Source: Verrucomicrobiaceae bacterium (GTDB taxonomy: Bacteria > Verrucomicrobiota > Verrucomicrobiia > Verrucomicrobiales > Verrucomicrobiaceae). Taken from it: a stretch of 64,000 nucleotides of DNA. Position numbers and translations under genes: made by a program. Location: contig CANIBP010000025.1 of the NCBI GenBank assembly GCA_947466075.1, forward strand, positions 16,759 to 80,758, in the 5' to 3' direction. This document shows, piece after piece, positions 45,459-54,183 of this stretch. Under the pieces are notes generated by a model. The model saw only the letters and a list, made by a program, of their open reading frames with translations, ran no database searches and was not told where the DNA came from. How positions within the stretch are numbered: position 1 is the stretch's first letter; every line of letters begins with the position of its first letter.

Positions 45459-46817
45459 TCACCAGAGTAGAATCATCATCGCGCACATGATGCCATTGTT
45501 CAGCGCATGAGCGGTCATCGGCGCGATCAAGCTCTGCCGCCACATGCGCAGCAATGAAAAGGTGCCCGCCAGTGCCATGATCGCCGGCACACCGGCCCAG
45601 CCCTGCGGATGAATCACCGCAAACACAAAGGCCCCCATGAGAATGCCCAGCAGCCAGCGCAACCACGCTGCAAGGCCGGGAAACAGCAGACCGCGAAACA
45701 TCAACTCTTCTGAAATCGGTGCCCACACCACCGCCAACACAATGGCACCCAGTTTCGCCCAGCGATCACCCGCAAACACATCCACGATCGGGTGCGATGG
45801 AAAATCTCCGGTGAGCTTCATGATCCATGAGGCAGCAATCATGCCCAACACCAGCAATGGCAACGCCGCAAGCCAGCCGAGCACGCCCGCACCCATCTCC
45901 CGCAGCCATCCTTGCCCGCGATGCAATCCCACTGCTTCACGCCACAATGGTCGCTGCATGCCACGCACCAATGGCCACGTCATGCCGATGAACAGCGCCA
46001 CCAGTGCTGGCCCATAGCCAGCCCAGCGCGAAAGTTTCATTGGCACAAAATGCAGCAGCCAAGGTAGGAACAAAAACAGCGCCAGATAAATGGCGAAGCC
46101 TTCCACCAACACACCGCCATGCTCACGACTGCTCCTTGCCAGTGTGAGCTGCAGTCTCCCTGCACGCCAGTGCATGATGCCCAGAATCAGCAGAACCACA
46201 CCTCCCACCGCCGCCAACAGTCCGAGCATCATCGCACCGATCAAAACCATCGCCGTTCCCATGCCTTGCTGCACGACGGCCTTTCGGGCCGGATCATCCG
46301 TCGCACTCACCTGGGCACGCGCCAGACTGGCCATCCAACCATGCCTTTGATGCAATTGCTTCAAGGCCTCTTCATCCACCTTACCCTGCGAAGCTTTTAA
46401 TTGCCCAAGTGTCTCCACATCATGCTTCAGCGCGGCACTTTTTCCTGCAATCCCTGCCAGATCCACGTCCGCAGGCCAGGTGTCATTCATCCATCCCTTC
46501 AGGATCAAAACGCGCAGTGCATCCTCCTCATTGCGAGCCAGGGTCTTCGCGTCGTGCAGCATTGCCTGCGTCATTTCCGCGTTCCATTGCCCTGTTTCCT
46601 GCATCAAGCCCTTCGTGCCTACTGCATAACGAGCGATCAATTCCAGCATGCGATTTGGCTTCGCTCCAGCAGCTGCCCCGGTTCGCTGCACCGTCTGCAT
46701 GTGCACCACAAAGACCGCGCAGGCGGCAATCATCAGCAGCGCCAGCACCAGCCCCAGCTTGGAATGGCGATATTTCATTGCCTGAGGCAACGGAGGTGGT
46801 GAGACGGCAGATTCCAT
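45459..46817 (-). CDS. CPBP family intramembrane metalloprotease
   Basis: The 452-residue membrane protein has one N-terminal helix (about residues 20-40), a soluble helical region (about 45-185), then several membrane helices. The C-terminal CPBP (Abi, Rce1-like) core carries all three motifs: EELMFR (E370, E371, R375), FAVIH (H403) and HALNN (H437, N441). These residues form the metal-dependent active site in this family. The 180-residue soluble N-terminal part is longer than in minimal CPBP proteins. Its substrate is unknown; family members process membrane proteins or act in bacteriocin immunity. It is transcribed alone, divergent from nothing nearby, and convergent with the RND gene. Confidence 0.88.
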   Translation of the reverse strand: MESAVSPPPLPQAMKYRHSKLGLVLALLMIAACAVFVVHMQTVQRTGAAAGAKPNRMLELIARYAVGTKGLMQETGQWNAEMTQAMLHDAKTLARNEEDALRVLILKGWMNDTWPADVDLAGIAGKSAALKHDVETLGQLKASQGKVDEEALKQLHQRHGWMASLARAQVSATDDPARKAVVQQGMGTAMVLIGAMMLGLLAAVGGVVLLILGIMHWRAGRLQLTLARSSREHGGVLVEGFAIYLALFLFLPWLLHFVPMKLSRWAGYGPALVALFIGMTWPLVRGMQRPLWREAVGLHRGQGWLREMGAGVLGWLAALPLLVLGMIAASWIMKLTGDFPSHPIVDVFAGDRWAKLGAIVLAVVWAPISEELMFRGLLFPGLAAWLRWLLGILMGAFVFAVIHPQGWAGVPAIMALAGTFSLLRMWRQSLIAPMTAHALNNGIMCAMMILLW

Positions 46818-46900
46818 AGATCCGACGATGAAACATCACCTTAGCGGATATGGCACGACTTATTCACTGTGCAGCCCAGAGCGATACAACGAAATGCTTG

Positions 46901-49303
46901 TCACACCCGAACCTTGGCAGGCAGCGTCTTCTCCAGCGCAGTGAGGATGGCCGTGTGGGCGGCATCGACTTCGGCGGTTTCGAGGGTTTTGTCGGAGGCG
47001 CGGTAGGTGAGGGTCCAGGCGATGGATTTGCGGTCGCTGGGGATCTTGGTGCCGGTGGGGTCGGTGAAGATGTCGAAGACTTCGGCACCGATGAAGAGCG
47101 GGTGCTTCTGCGCGGCGAAGAAGGCGGCGACTTTGGCGTGGGGGAGGTCGGCGGGGACTTCCATGGCAACATCGCGGGTCATGCCGGGGAACCTTGGGAG
47201 TTCTTCGAACTTGGTGGGGCCGGTGCTGCCTTGGCGCAGGGCGCTAAGGAGGAGTTCGGCAACGTAAACGGGATGACGGGCGTCGATGTCGCGGGCGCGT
47301 GAGGGATGCAGTTGCGCGATCCAGCCGAGGACGCGGTTGCCAGCGCGGAGTTCGCTGGTGAGGAGGAAGTTGGCGGCGTTTTCCTTCGCGGGACGCACTT
47401 CGATGGCGGTGCGCGTGAGATTTTGGATCTGGCCGACGAGTTCGTGGATGTCGGTGGCCTGCGGTTCGCGGCCATGCCAGCTCGAGGGCGACACGGGGCC
47501 GCTGAGGAGGATGGAGAGGCGTTCTTCTTCGCGGCTGGAGCCGTTGGGGAGCTTGAGGAAGACGCGACCGAGTTCGAAGAAGCGGAGGCGATGCAAACCC
47601 TGGCGGATGTTGAGCGCGGCGGTGGCGATGAGGCCGGGCACGATGCTGGGGCGCAGCGTGGTGTGGTCTTCGCTGAGCGGATTTTTCACAGCGACGGCCA
47701 CGCTGGCGGCATCGGCACCACCGAGGCTGTCGGCAAGCTGCGCGGTGGCGATGAGGCGCAGGGTTTGTGCTTCAAAGAAACCACGGCTGGCCAAGGACTG
47801 GCGCAGGGTCATGCCGAAGTCGTAAGTGCGATCGGCGGCCTCGACGGGCGATGCGACGGCGACTTGGCGAGATGGTACGCGGTCGAGACCGATGACGCGG
47901 GCGAGTTCTTCGATGAGATCGACGGGGCGCTGGAGGTCGAGGCGATAGCTAGGGATGAGCCAGTGGCTCTCGTGCTTGTTGGCAGATTTTTTGGTGAGGC
48001 CGAGCTTTTCGAGGATGGCGTGGATTTCATCGCCCGTGATGTCGGGCGTGCCGAGGAGCTTGCGTGCGCGATTTTCATCGAGCGTGACTTCGCCGACGAG
48101 CGCGGGGGCTTCACCAGCGACGAGAACGACCTCTTCAGCGATGCCACCGGCGATGGAGAGGATGAGTTTGGTGGCGAACTCGGAACCGCCCAGCACTTGC
48201 TGCGGATCGATGCCGCGCTCGAAGCGGTAGCTGCTGTCACTGCTGAGGCCGAGGCGGCGTGAGGTGCGTCGAATGCCGCTGGGGGCGAAGTAGGCGCTTT
48301 CGAGCAGCACATTGACGGTGGTTTCTGTGACGCCGGTTTCTTCGCCGCCCATGACGCCCGCGATGGCGACGGGGCGATGGCTGTCGGCGATGACGAGGTC
48401 GTCGGTTTGCAACGCGTAGGTTTGGCCATCGAGTGCGAGAAATTTTTCACCCTCGGCGGCCAGGCGCACGACGATGCCGCCGTTGAGCTTGTCGAGATCG
48501 AAACTGTGTAGCGACTGGCCCATCTCCATCATGACGTAGTTGGTGATGTCCACGATGTTGTTGATGGGACGCAGGCCGATGCTTTCGAGGCGACGACGCA
48601 ACCACTCGGGGCTGGGGCCGACTTTGACGCCTTTGATGATGCGGGCGGTGTAAAGAGGGCAGGCGGAGGGAGTTTCAAGTTTCAGGTTTGAAGTTCCAAG
48701 TTGGGCCTTGGTCGTGGTATTGGTGTATTCGCGTTGGCCTTTGAGTGGGATGCCTGTGAGGGCGGAGAGTTCGCGGGCGAGGCCGAGGTGGCTGAGGAGG
48801 TCGGGGCGATTCGGTGTGATCTCGAGATCGAAGAGCACGTCGGCGGGATTGAGCTGATTGAAGGGCGTGCCGATGGGTGAATCGGCGGCCATGATGAGCA
48901 GGCCGCTGTGATCGTCACCGAGGCCTAGTTCTTTGCCGCTGCACATCATGCCCATGGAATCGATGCCGCGCAGTTTGCCTTCCTTGATGGCGAATCCGCC
49001 GGGCAAAGTGGCTCCAGGGAGTGCGAGGGGCACTTTATCGCCTGCTTTGAAGTTCTTCGCGCCGCAGACGATCTGACGTGCGGTGCCGCTGCCGTCATCA
49101 ACTTGGCAGACGCTGAGTTTGTCGGCATTGGGATGCTGCTCGAAGGACTGAATCTGCGCCACGACGACTTTGTCGGTGGTGACACCGCGTTCTTCGATGC
49201 CTTCGACTTCGACACCGGCAAAGGTGAGGAGATCGGAGAGTTGAGCGGTGGTGTAGGAACTCAGGTCGAGATGGGAGCTGAGCCAGGAGAGGGAGGTTTG
49301 CAT
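46901..49303 (-). CDS. pheT: Phenylalanine--tRNA ligase beta subunit
   Basis: The 800-residue beta subunit of cytoplasmic PheRS (alpha2-beta2). It has the N-terminal tRNA-binding (EMAP/OB-like) domain at about residues 40-150 (HPNADKLSVCQVDDG, CGAKNF), the B3/4 editing region (about 205-380), the B5 domain (about 400-475) and the C-terminal FDX-ACB anticodon-binding domain (about 705-800, starting at FPGMTRDVAMEV). The length is standard. It follows pheS by 41 bases on the same strand and is the last gene of the rpmI-rplT-pheS-pheT operon. Confidence 0.97.
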   Translation of the reverse strand: MQTSLSWLSSHLDLSSYTTAQLSDLLTFAGVEVEGIEERGVTTDKVVVAQIQSFEQHPNADKLSVCQVDDGSGTARQIVCGAKNFKAGDKVPLALPGATLPGGFAIKEGKLRGIDSMGMMCSGKELGLGDDHSGLLIMAADSPIGTPFNQLNPADVLFDLEITPNRPDLLSHLGLARELSALTGIPLKGQREYTNTTTKAQLGTSNLKLETPSACPLYTARIIKGVKVGPSPEWLRRRLESIGLRPINNIVDITNYVMMEMGQSLHSFDLDKLNGGIVVRLAAEGEKFLALDGQTYALQTDDLVIADSHRPVAIAGVMGGEETGVTETTVNVLLESAYFAPSGIRRTSRRLGLSSDSSYRFERGIDPQQVLGGSEFATKLILSIAGGIAEEVVLVAGEAPALVGEVTLDENRARKLLGTPDITGDEIHAILEKLGLTKKSANKHESHWLIPSYRLDLQRPVDLIEELARVIGLDRVPSRQVAVASPVEAADRTYDFGMTLRQSLASRGFFEAQTLRLIATAQLADSLGGADAASVAVAVKNPLSEDHTTLRPSIVPGLIATAALNIRQGLHRLRFFELGRVFLKLPNGSSREEERLSILLSGPVSPSSWHGREPQATDIHELVGQIQNLTRTAIEVRPAKENAANFLLTSELRAGNRVLGWIAQLHPSRARDIDARHPVYVAELLLSALRQGSTGPTKFEELPRFPGMTRDVAMEVPADLPHAKVAAFFAAQKHPLFIGAEVFDIFTDPTGTKIPSDRKSIAWTLTYRASDKTLETAEVDAAHTAILTALEKTLPAKVRV

Positions 49304-49344
49304 GACAATTACGCGGTCAAAGGGTCAAGAGTGGTCAAGGATGC

Positions 49345-50370
49345 TCACGCGGCGAACTGCTGGAGGAAGCGGACGTCGTTGTCTATGAGGTGACGGATGT
49401 CGGTGATGCCATGCATGATCATGGCGAGGCGGTCGAGGCCGAGACCAAAGGCGAAGCCGGTGGTGGTGTCGGGATCGAAGAGCGTGTCGCCACGTGCTTT
49501 ATTAAGGGCGGTGAAGACTGCGGGATCAACCATGCCGCAGCCGGCGATTTCGATCCAGCGGGCGTCTTTACCCTTCGCTTCGAGTTTCACGTCGATCTCA
49601 AAGCTCGGTTCGGTGAACGGGAAGAAGTGCGGACGGAAGCGCACGGCGGTGGTGGGGCCGAAAATCTCGCGGAAGAAGTATTCGAGCGTTCCTTTGAGAT
49701 CGCCTAGGCTGACGTCTTGATTGACGTAGAGGCCTTCAAGTTGATTGAAGACGCTGAGGTGCGTGGCGTCGATCTCATCGCGACGATACGCAGCGCCTGG
49801 GGCGATGATGCGAACGGGGAGCGACTTGGCGGCTTCCATGGTGCGAATCTGCACGCTGGAGGTGTGCGTGCGCAGCAAGCGGCCATCCGGGAGGTAGAAA
49901 GTGTCCTTCTCATTGCGAGCAGGATGATCGGCGGGCGTGTTCAGCGCATCGAAGCAATGCCACTCGGTTTCGATCTCAGGTCCTTCGGCGAGCGCGAAGC
50001 CCATGCGGCGCAGCGTGCGGATGGCGAGATCGCGAATTTGTGTGAGCGGATGCAACGCGCCGACGCCAGCACCCGGACGGCCTGGAAGCGTGATATCGAT
50101 GCCTTCGACGGCTTTGGCGTCCTTGGCGGCTTGTTGAGCGAGTTTCTTGGCCTCGATGCCATCCGTGACAGCGGTGCGCACATCGTTAAGCTTGGCACCG
50201 ACTTCCTTTTTTTGATCGACCGGAACGTCCTTCATGCCAGCGCTCAGCGCGGTGACGCTGCCTTTTTTTCCAAGAAAATTCACGCGCACGGCTTCGAGCG
50301 CGGATTCATCCTGCGCGGCATCGATGGCAGCAAGGGCTTCGGTTTTGAGAGTGTCGAGTTGGGAAAGCAT
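49345..50370 (-). CDS. pheS: Phenylalanine--tRNA ligase alpha subunit
   Basis: The 341-residue catalytic subunit charges tRNA-Phe. An N-terminal coiled-coil arm (about residues 1-85) precedes the class II core. Motif 1 lies around HPLTQIRDLAIRTLRRMGF, motif 2 includes LRTHTSSVQIR and GAAYRRDEIDATH, and motif 3 is GFAFGLGLDRLAMI near the C-terminus. The length is normal. It is preceded by a terminator-like hairpin separating it from rplT, which may give it separate control, and is followed by pheT. Confidence 0.97.
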   Translation of the reverse strand: MLSQLDTLKTEALAAIDAAQDESALEAVRVNFLGKKGSVTALSAGMKDVPVDQKKEVGAKLNDVRTAVTDGIEAKKLAQQAAKDAKAVEGIDITLPGRPGAGVGALHPLTQIRDLAIRTLRRMGFALAEGPEIETEWHCFDALNTPADHPARNEKDTFYLPDGRLLRTHTSSVQIRTMEAAKSLPVRIIAPGAAYRRDEIDATHLSVFNQLEGLYVNQDVSLGDLKGTLEYFFREIFGPTTAVRFRPHFFPFTEPSFEIDVKLEAKGKDARWIEIAGCGMVDPAVFTALNKARGDTLFDPDTTTGFAFGLGLDRLAMIMHGITDIRHLIDNDVRFLQQFAA

Positions 50371-50391
50371 GACGGTAAAAGATGATGAGGC

Positions 50392-50430
50392 GGAAAAAGA
50401 AAACAGCCGGGACGCATTGCGTCCCGGCTG
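50392..50430 (-). terminator. Terminator or attenuator between rplT and pheS
   Basis: An 11-bp stem (arms 50404-50414 and 50420-50430, CAGCCGGGACG with its complement) closes a 5-base loop. On the minus strand it is followed by a T-rich run, TTTTCTTTTT. It lies after the rplT stop and about 34 bases before the pheS start. By position it could stop rplT transcripts or act as an attenuator for pheST, as known for enterobacterial pheST. No Phe-rich leader peptide was seen. Confidence 0.75.
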
Positions 50431-50458
50431 CGGTAAAAGGTGTGATCGAACCTAAGGT

Positions 50459-50842
50459 TTAAGCAGCGGGAGCTGCGGCGGCTTTCTTCTCCAGCGCGGC
50501 TTTGGCCTGCTGAACGAGGGCCTCAATGGCGGCGATGTCTTTGACAGCGAGGTCAGCGAGGACTTTGCGGTCGAGATCGATACCGGCGGCTTTGAGGCCT
50601 TCGGTAAATCGCGAGTAGCTCAGTCCGAGCGGGCGGACGGCTGCATTGATACGCTGAATCCAAAGATTACGGAAGTTGCGCTTCTTGGTCTTACGGTCGC
50701 GTGTGGCGTAGGTTTCGGCTTTGCGGACGGCGTCCTTCGCATAACGGAAATGCGTGGAACGGAAGCCGCGGAATCCTTTGGCTTTTGCCAGCACGCGCTT
50801 GCGGCGCTTCCTGCTGGCGGGGGAGTTGGTGGCTCTAGGCAT
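50459..50842 (-). CDS. rplT: 50S ribosomal protein L20
   Basis: The 127-residue protein binds 23S rRNA early in assembly of the large subunit. The start MPRATNSPASRKRRKRVLAKAKGFRG-like basic tail and the core RNLWIQRINAAVRPLGLSYS identify it. The last ten residues (KKAAAAPAA) form a short Lys/Ala tail beyond the usual end. It lies downstream of rpmI on the same strand, as in most bacteria. Confidence 0.97.
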   Translation of the reverse strand: MPRATNSPASRKRRKRVLAKAKGFRGFRSTHFRYAKDAVRKAETYATRDRKTKKRNFRNLWIQRINAAVRPLGLSYSRFTEGLKAAGIDLDRKVLADLAVKDIAAIEALVQQAKAALEKKAAAAPAA

Positions 50843-50884
50843 GTTTCTTTATCTTTGATCAGGCTGTTGTTGGGGTAGCGATGG

Positions 50885-50929
50885 TTTGCCTCACCTGTTC
50901 GAAGATCCCACAGAGCGGGATCAGGCAAA
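50885..50929 (-). promoter_or_regulatory. Structured spacer between rpmI and rplT, possible L20 control site
   Basis: On the minus strand an inner stem GATCCC/GGGATC (50917-50922 with 50904-50909, loop of 7) is stacked on an outer stem TTTGCCT/AGGCAAA (50923-50929 with 50885-50891). The 5' arm is continuous and the 3' arm carries a 12-base bulge. It sits in the 121-base rpmI-rplT spacer. L20 is known to repress its own operon by binding structured mRNA in other bacteria; a similar role here is inference. Confidence 0.4.
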
Positions 50930-50964
50930 TTCATCGTGGCCTCTATTGAGAGACCGTGGTCGTC

Positions 50965-51180
50965 TTAGCGATGGGAGAACGGCATGTTCGCCTTGATTGC
51001 TTTGACATCCACTTCCGCCACGAGGGCGACTTTACCGAGGTTACGCTTCCGCTTACGGCTCTTATTCTGCAGAATATGGCGCTTGCCTTGTTTACGGCGC
51101 AGCACCTTACCCGTGGCAGTTATTTTGAACCGCTTGGCGTAAGCTTTCCTCGTCTTGGCGATACCGGCATTTTTGGACAT
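50965..51180 (-). CDS. rpmI: 50S ribosomal protein L35
   Basis: With ATG at 51180 the protein has 71 residues, starts MSKNAGIAKTRKAYAKRF, and contains the family signature KITATGKVLRRKQGKRHIL. A longer in-frame start at 51261 would add 27 residues unlike L35, so the inner start is chosen. It is the first gene of the minus-strand operon rpmI-rplT-pheS-pheT. The initiation factor 3 gene infC, normally just upstream, is absent; a divergent kinase gene is there instead. Confidence 0.95.
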   Translation of the reverse strand: MSKNAGIAKTRKAYAKRFKITATGKVLRRKQGKRHILQNKSRKRKRNLGKVALVAEVDVKAIKANMPFSHR

Positions 51181-51369
51181 AGGGGCGGCGATGGTAAAGG
51201 AGATGTCTCGTTCGGCAAGGTGTTTTTCACACTGCTTCAAAGACAAATGCAGCGGCTCCATACGCTTGGTCGCAAATATGGGAGTCAGAAAAACTCAAAA
51301 TATCAAAAATTAAAGTTGTCTTAATTATCTTGGATTGCTAAATGGATCGGAATCACGCGGAAAATATCC

Positions 51370-53025
51370 ATGACTTCTTCTTCCACCTCCTCCGCAACTC
51401 CAGCCGCTCTCGCTGAGCTGGAACAGGGGCTGGAGCATCTGAAAGTGGCCAACTATTACCTCCGTGTGGCGCTGGATCAGGTCGCCGATGGCGTGATAAT
51501 TGTCGAAAGTGAGGCCAGCGACCCCAAATGCGGGCCCAAGGTGCTCTTTAGCAATGCTGCGGCAGCGATGCTGGCGGGGGCTGATCCTGAAACAGGGCTT
51601 CGCGGCCTAGGCCTGAATGATCTCGTCGCTGGAGACAAGGATAGCGCGATGCTGCTACAAAGCCTGCGTCAGGCCATGGAGAACGGTGGCTGCCATGAGT
51701 GCGAGTGCCAGCTGCAAAGCCTGCGAACTCAAACGCCGGTGTCCTGCAAATGGCGCGTGCGTGCAGTCTTCAACAGCATGCGCAAGCTGCTGAACTTCAC
51801 GATTCTCATCAGCCCTTCTCAGACTGGAACACCAATCAAAGTCGAACCACGGCCTGCAGCGGACGATCTGGACGCGCAATCAGTGCAATTGCGCAAAGAA
51901 AACCTCGCAGCACTCGCGCAAGGCATCGCGCATGACGTTAATAACCTCCTTGGACCCGTCACCGTACGCTTGTCCGCCTTGATCCAACAAGTGCAGGAGC
52001 ATCCAGCACTGGCACAGGAGTTGCAGCTTGTGTTTGCCGGCTTGAAACGTGCCAAGCAGTTCACCTCGCAGGTCGTCACCGCATCGGGGGCCACGCCACG
52101 CAAACACGAAGCCACCGACATCGCCGCGCTGATGCGCGACACCGTGGAATTCGCCGGTGCTGGCTCGAACGTGCATGTCTGCGTGCGCAACGATGACAAT
52201 CTGCGCAATGCCATCGCTGATCCGGTCAAGCTCAGCCAGGTGCTGCAAAATCTCGTCATGAATGGCATCCAAGCCATGCCGCATGGTGGCTACATGGATG
52301 TTGAGGCTCACAATCATGTCGTTCCAACGGGCGGTGATGGTGTGCTCAAACCTGGATCGCATGTGCGCATCATCGTGCGCGACCGCGGCTGTGGCATCAC
52401 GCCGGACAATCTCGACCGTTTGTTCCGCGAATCCTTCACCACAAAACCAGACGGCAACGGCATCGGCCTCACCACCTGCAAACGTTTCATCGACGAGATG
52501 GGCGGCGACATCCGTGTCAGTTCCATGCCGAATGTAGGCACCGAATTCAGCGTGTATCTGCCCGCCTCAGGTGCCACGGGCACCACGAAACCACTCATCC
52601 CTGCGGACTCCGCCCCGGTGCCGCTCAAGCATGGCAAAGGCAAGGTGCTCATCGTCGATGATGAGGACGACCTGCGCAAAGTCGCGCACATGATCCTCAC
52701 ACGCTGCGGTTACGAAGTCGTGCAATGTGACAACGGCCAGGATGCCGTGCGCATCTATCAGAGTCTGTTCCGCACCGGCACACCGCCCGATGTGGTGCTC
52801 ATGGACCTCACCTTGCGTGGCGGCATGAACGGCACCGAGACCGCCGCTGAAATCCTTCTTCTCGACCCCGAGGCTCGCATCGTCTGCACCAGTGGCAGCG
52901 TCACACAGGAAGTGCAGATGATCTTCCTTGAGCGCGGTTTCGTTGGCGTGCTGCCCAAGCCCTACGAAGCAGGCGAACTCACGCAGGTCGTGCATCGCGT
53001 CGCCACGATGATGAAACGGAATTGA
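51370..53025 (+). CDS. Soluble hybrid sensor histidine kinase with C-terminal receiver domain
   Basis: The 551-residue protein has a PAS-like sensor region (about residues 20-150, LRVALDQVADGVIIVES), a dimerisation/phosphoacceptor helix with the H-box AQGIAHDVNNLLGP (H188), and an ATPase domain (about 240-400) with N-box NLVMNGIQAM, G1 DRGCGI and G2 GNGIGL. A CheY-like receiver domain follows (about 425-548) with the acidic pair DDEDD, phosphoacceptor D479 in VVLMDLT, and K530 in LPKP. No membrane segment is seen, so it probably senses an intracellular signal. No separate response regulator or DNA-binding partner is adjacent, so the output is unknown. Confidence 0.92.
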   Translation: MTSSSTSSATPAALAELEQGLEHLKVANYYLRVALDQVADGVIIVESEASDPKCGPKVLFSNAAAAMLAGADPETGLRGLGLNDLVAGDKDSAMLLQSLRQAMENGGCHECECQLQSLRTQTPVSCKWRVRAVFNSMRKLLNFTILISPSQTGTPIKVEPRPAADDLDAQSVQLRKENLAALAQGIAHDVNNLLGPVTVRLSALIQQVQEHPALAQELQLVFAGLKRAKQFTSQVVTASGATPRKHEATDIAALMRDTVEFAGAGSNVHVCVRNDDNLRNAIADPVKLSQVLQNLVMNGIQAMPHGGYMDVEAHNHVVPTGGDGVLKPGSHVRIIVRDRGCGITPDNLDRLFRESFTTKPDGNGIGLTTCKRFIDEMGGDIRVSSMPNVGTEFSVYLPASGATGTTKPLIPADSAPVPLKHGKGKVLIVDDEDDLRKVAHMILTRCGYEVVQCDNGQDAVRIYQSLFRTGTPPDVVLMDLTLRGGMNGTETAAEILLLDPEARIVCTSGSVTQEVQMIFLERGFVGVLPKPYEAGELTQVVHRVATMMKRN

Positions 53026-53067
53026 GCGTGCGCGCGGCCGTGACAGTGTCGATATTTTCCGACTCAC

Positions 53068-54171
53068 ATGAAAACTCGCCGCCACTTCCTCTCCGGTCTC
53101 GCCACCGCAGCAACCGCCACGTTCACTGAAACGCTGCGAGCCGCACCTGATCCCAAAAAGGACATTCTCATCGGCCACGGCACGCATCGTTATAAGGTGA
53201 ACAAAGACTGGGTGCCCGCAGGCCAGGGCCGCCATCATCCCATCTTGAACTGCCATGAGATGGTGCAGGTCAAAGACGGTCGCCTGTTCATGATCGGCGA
53301 TCATTGGGACAACCAAATGCTCGTCTTCAAGCCCGACGGCACCATCCTCGACTCCTGGGGCAGCGTCTGGCCCGGTGGGCATGGTTTGACGCTCTCGAAT
53401 GAAAACGGCGCGGAGTTCCTCTTCGTCACCGACAGCGGCCTGTGGAAAAGTGGCAGCACCGGTTTTCGCCAAACCGGTCGCATCACCAAGATCGACCTCA
53501 CCGGCAAAGAAATCTTCTCCATCAGTCATCCCATGAGTGTCGGCGCGTATGAGCCCGACATGGTCTTCAATCCCACCGAGACTGCCATCGCTCCGAACGG
53601 CGACATCTATGTCGTCGATGGCTACGGTTCGCAGTTCGTGCTGCGCTATGATGCCAAAGGCAAGTTCATCCAGCGCTTCGGCGGCAACAAAGACGTCCCC
53701 GCCGACGAGCGTCTCAACAACGCCCACGGCATCGCCATCGACACCCGCCAAGGAGCCGATAAGGCCACCGTCATCGTCACCTCGCGTGTCGATAACTGCT
53801 TCCGTCGTTTCACGCTCGATGGCAAATACCTCGAAACACTCGCCGTGCCCGGCGCGATGGTCTGCCGCCCCGTCATCGCAGGTCAGGAACTCTATGCCGG
53901 AGTCTGCTGGTCGAAGAGCCCCGAGATCAACAAGCTCCCGCAAAACCCCAGCGGTTTCACGGTCGTCCTCGATGCCGCAGGCAAAGTCATCAGCGCACCC
54001 GGCGGCACCGAACCCGTCTATGAAGAGGGCAAACTCAAACCCCTCATGCAAGCTGAACGAGTTTTCGATCATGGGCACGATGTCTGCGTCCTCGACACTG
54101 GCGATCTCATCGTCTGCCAGTGGAACGCCTTCCAGACCTATCCCATCAAGCTCGAAAAAATCGCCACCTAA
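53068..54171 (+). CDS. Tat-exported NHL/6-bladed beta-propeller protein
   Basis: The 367-residue protein begins MKTRRHFLSGLATAATATF, a twin-arginine (Tat) signal, so it folds in the cytoplasm before export. The rest reads as a beta-propeller of NHL type: repeats include GRLFMIGDHWDNQMLVFKPDG, ETAIAPNGDIYVVDGYGSQF with LRYDAKGKFIQRFG, and NAHGIAIDTR. No catalytic signature was recognised. Related Verrucomicrobia and Planctomycetes proteins are often annotated as peptidyl-alpha-hydroxyglycine alpha-amidating lyase-like or simply NHL proteins. It follows the kinase by 42 bases and precedes the SixA-like gene by 12, so the three may be co-transcribed. Confidence 0.88.
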   Translation: MKTRRHFLSGLATAATATFTETLRAAPDPKKDILIGHGTHRYKVNKDWVPAGQGRHHPILNCHEMVQVKDGRLFMIGDHWDNQMLVFKPDGTILDSWGSVWPGGHGLTLSNENGAEFLFVTDSGLWKSGSTGFRQTGRITKIDLTGKEIFSISHPMSVGAYEPDMVFNPTETAIAPNGDIYVVDGYGSQFVLRYDAKGKFIQRFGGNKDVPADERLNNAHGIAIDTRQGADKATVIVTSRVDNCFRRFTLDGKYLETLAVPGAMVCRPVIAGQELYAGVCWSKSPEINKLPQNPSGFTVVLDAAGKVISAPGGTEPVYEEGKLKPLMQAERVFDHGHDVCVLDTGDLIVCQWNAFQTYPIKLEKIAT

Positions 54172-54183
54172 GCTCTCCGTCAG

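Noticed and set aside
51181..51261. N-terminal extension of L35 from ATG 51261
   Set aside because: The 27 extra residues do not resemble L35, while the inner start gives the standard 71-residue protein.
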